A program made the position numbers and the translations under genes. From assembly GCA_003105285.1 (NCBI GenBank), contig PQAN01000007.1, positions 1 to 6,468 on the forward strand: a DNA stretch of 6,468 nt, read 5' to 3'. The notes under the pieces were generated by a model. That model searched no databases and was not told the DNA's origin. It worked only from the letters and a program-made list of their open reading frames with translations. Source of the stretch: Methylocystaceae bacterium. Lineage in GTDB: Bacteria; Pseudomonadota; Alphaproteobacteria; Rhizobiales; Beijerinckiaceae. Of this stretch, positions 5,334 to 6,468 are shown in pieces. Positions within the stretch are counted from its first letter, which is position 1, and each line of letters opens with the position of its first letter.

Positions 5334-6468
5334 TGGAGCTACGACGCCTCGCCATGGTCAATTGGCATCTCTTCGATGCGGAGGACATCGAGGTTCGCGG
5401 CAATTTCGGCATATTGGGCGAGAACCGTTCCGGCAAGTCGACCATTCTCGACATGGCGCAGGTCGTGCTCTGCGGCGCGAGCCGAACCTATCTGCGTCTG
5501 AATGCGGTTGCAGGAGAGGGCGGCAGAGGGCGCTCGTCGTCGAAGCGCACAGTGCTCGGATATTGTCTCGGCGCCCTCGGCGAGGGAGAAACCCGCCGCA
5601 CCGAAGCGGTCACCTATATAGCTCTCGGCTTCGCGGATTCCGATGGCTTGTCGCCGCCGGTGACGATTGGGCTGGCGATCGAGGCGCGGAGCGCGGAGGC
5701 AACCGAGACGATCCTCGGCCGTTTCGTCGTCATCGGTAAGCAGCTGACGACCGCCGACTTCACGGAGGAGCGCTCCGATGGCCGTTATGCCTCGGCATGG
5801 GACGATGTGAAGGCGCGGATCACCGCCCAGGTGGGCGGCGCCAACTTTATCAATCACCGCGAGAAAGCGATCGACTTCGTGCGCGAATATATGCGGCGGC
5901 TCGTGCCGAGCCTTCCCAGCGCGGAGCAGAACGCGTCGGCACTCCTGAAAGCCATCGTTAACGCGATGTCTCTGAACCAAGGATATTCGGCCACCGAATT
6001 CGTCCGCCGCTTCATTCTCGAGGACAACAAGATCCGAATCGGCGAGCTGCGGAGCTCCATCGAAACCTATCGTGGAGTGAGCGCGACCATCACCAAGCTG
6101 CGCCGGAAGCTCGACGCATTGAAGGACCTCCGTGGTCATGTCACGGCCTATGCGGACAGTCTGAATCGCAAAGCGCTCGAGGACTGGCTGTCCCGCCGCG
6201 CACGCTGGCTCGCCGCGCGCGCCGCCAACCACTCGATGCGGGAAGAGATCGCGGCGGCGAAGCGGGCCATCGCCGCCGAGCAGGAAGACAAAGACATTGC
6301 CATCGAGGGCATAAGGGAGGCCAAGCAGGAGATCGAAAAGCTGAATGAGGCTATCGCCGCTCATGCCGCGAAGACAGGCCGTGTCGAGTGGTCGTACAAT
6401 CTGAAGCGGATCATGGATCAGGGCGAGATGATGACGACCGGCATCCGCGCACGGCGGCAGTCGGCATC
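5330..6468 (+). CDS. jetC: Wadjet JetC, SMC/MukB-like ATPase (3' part beyond window)
   Basis: The frame is open for at least 379 codons from ATG 5330 (a second ATG follows at 5333) and runs off the right edge. The N-terminus LAMVNWHLFDAEDIEVRG leads to Walker A GENRSGKS (residues 30-37) and then TILDMAQVVLCG, the arrangement of JetC/MukB-like condensin ATPases. A conserved-looking NHREKAIDFVREYMRRL segment lies near residues 175-195. From about residue 240 the sequence is charged and helical (ITKLRRKLDAL, EKLNEAIAAHAAK), the start of a long coiled-coil arm. JetC homologues run to about 1,000 residues, so the hinge, second head half and probably jetD (the toprim-like nuclease) lie to the right. 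The dimer powers DNA loop extrusion that lets JetD cut small circular DNA. AGGA nine bases upstream and the ATGA overlap with jetB support the start. Confidence 0.88.
   Translation, partial: MMELRRLAMVNWHLFDAEDIEVRGNFGILGENRSGKSTILDMAQVVLCGASRTYLRLNAVAGEGGRGRSSSKRTVLGYCLGALGEGETRRTEAVTYIALGFADSDGLSPPVTIGLAIEARSAEATETILGRFVVIGKQLTTADFTEERSDGRYASAWDDVKARITAQVGGANFINHREKAIDFVREYMRRLVPSLPSAEQNASALLKAIVNAMSLNQGYSATEFVRRFILEDNKIRIGELRSSIETYRGVSATITKLRRKLDALKDLRGHVTAYADSLNRKALEDWLSRRARWLAARAANHSMREEIAAAKRAIAAEQEDKDIAIEGIREAKQEIEKLNEAIAAHAAKTGRVEWSYNLKRIMDQGEMMTTGIRARRQSA

Noticed and set aside
5339..6364. 341-codon open frame on the minus strand opposite jetC
   Set aside because: It lies wholly antisense to a well-supported JetC with Walker A, shows no family pattern, and is rich in His/Arg/Leu as expected of a shadow frame in GC-rich DNA.

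Overview
The window is GC-rich, with the codon use and dense high-GC shadow frames typical of an alphaproteobacterium or a similar high-GC Gram-negative. That placement is a guess from composition and from the IS3-type remnant, not from a marker gene. It looks like part of a defence island: two SMC/ABC-ATPase-based systems are transcribed away from each other, separated by a short AT-richer regulatory stretch and a scrambled insertion-sequence remnant.

Left half (minus strand, about 2967 down to 1): an ABC-three-component (ABC-3C) operon. In transcription order it encodes (i) a 403-aa third component with an N-terminal restriction-endonuclease-like region and a conserved ABC-3C C-terminal domain, (ii) a 161-aa middle component, and (iii) an SMC/Rad50-like ATPase of the DUF3732 type with a Walker A motif and a CPVC zinc-hook motif. 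The ATPase runs off the left edge. Each junction is a 4-nt start/stop overlap (ATGA, then GTGA), so the three are probably translationally coupled and made as one complex. The first gene starts at TTG behind a good Shine-Dalgarno. Upstream is a perfect TATAAT box framed by an exact 7-bp inverted repeat, which suggests a repressed promoter.

Middle (about 2895-3519): the promoter region, then a roughly 426-bp remnant of an IS3-family element. It has imperfect terminal repeats, an orfA helix-turn-helix fragment on the minus strand and an orfB C-terminal tail on the plus strand. The two pieces point in opposite directions, so the element has been rearranged.

Right half (plus strand, 3317-6468): a Wadjet (Jet) operon, jetA-jetB-jetC, with jetC running off the right edge and jetD expected beyond it. 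JetC is an SMC-like ATPase (Walker A GENRSGKS), JetB the small MukE-like subunit and JetA the kleisin-like subunit. The orfB tail of the IS reads in frame into jetA with no stop. JetA appears to have lost its native N-terminal region and promoter and to be fused to transposase-derived residues. The ABC-3C operon looks intact as far as visible. The Wadjet system may be crippled, or it may be expressed as an IS-JetA chimera. No tRNA, rRNA or CRISPR array was seen.
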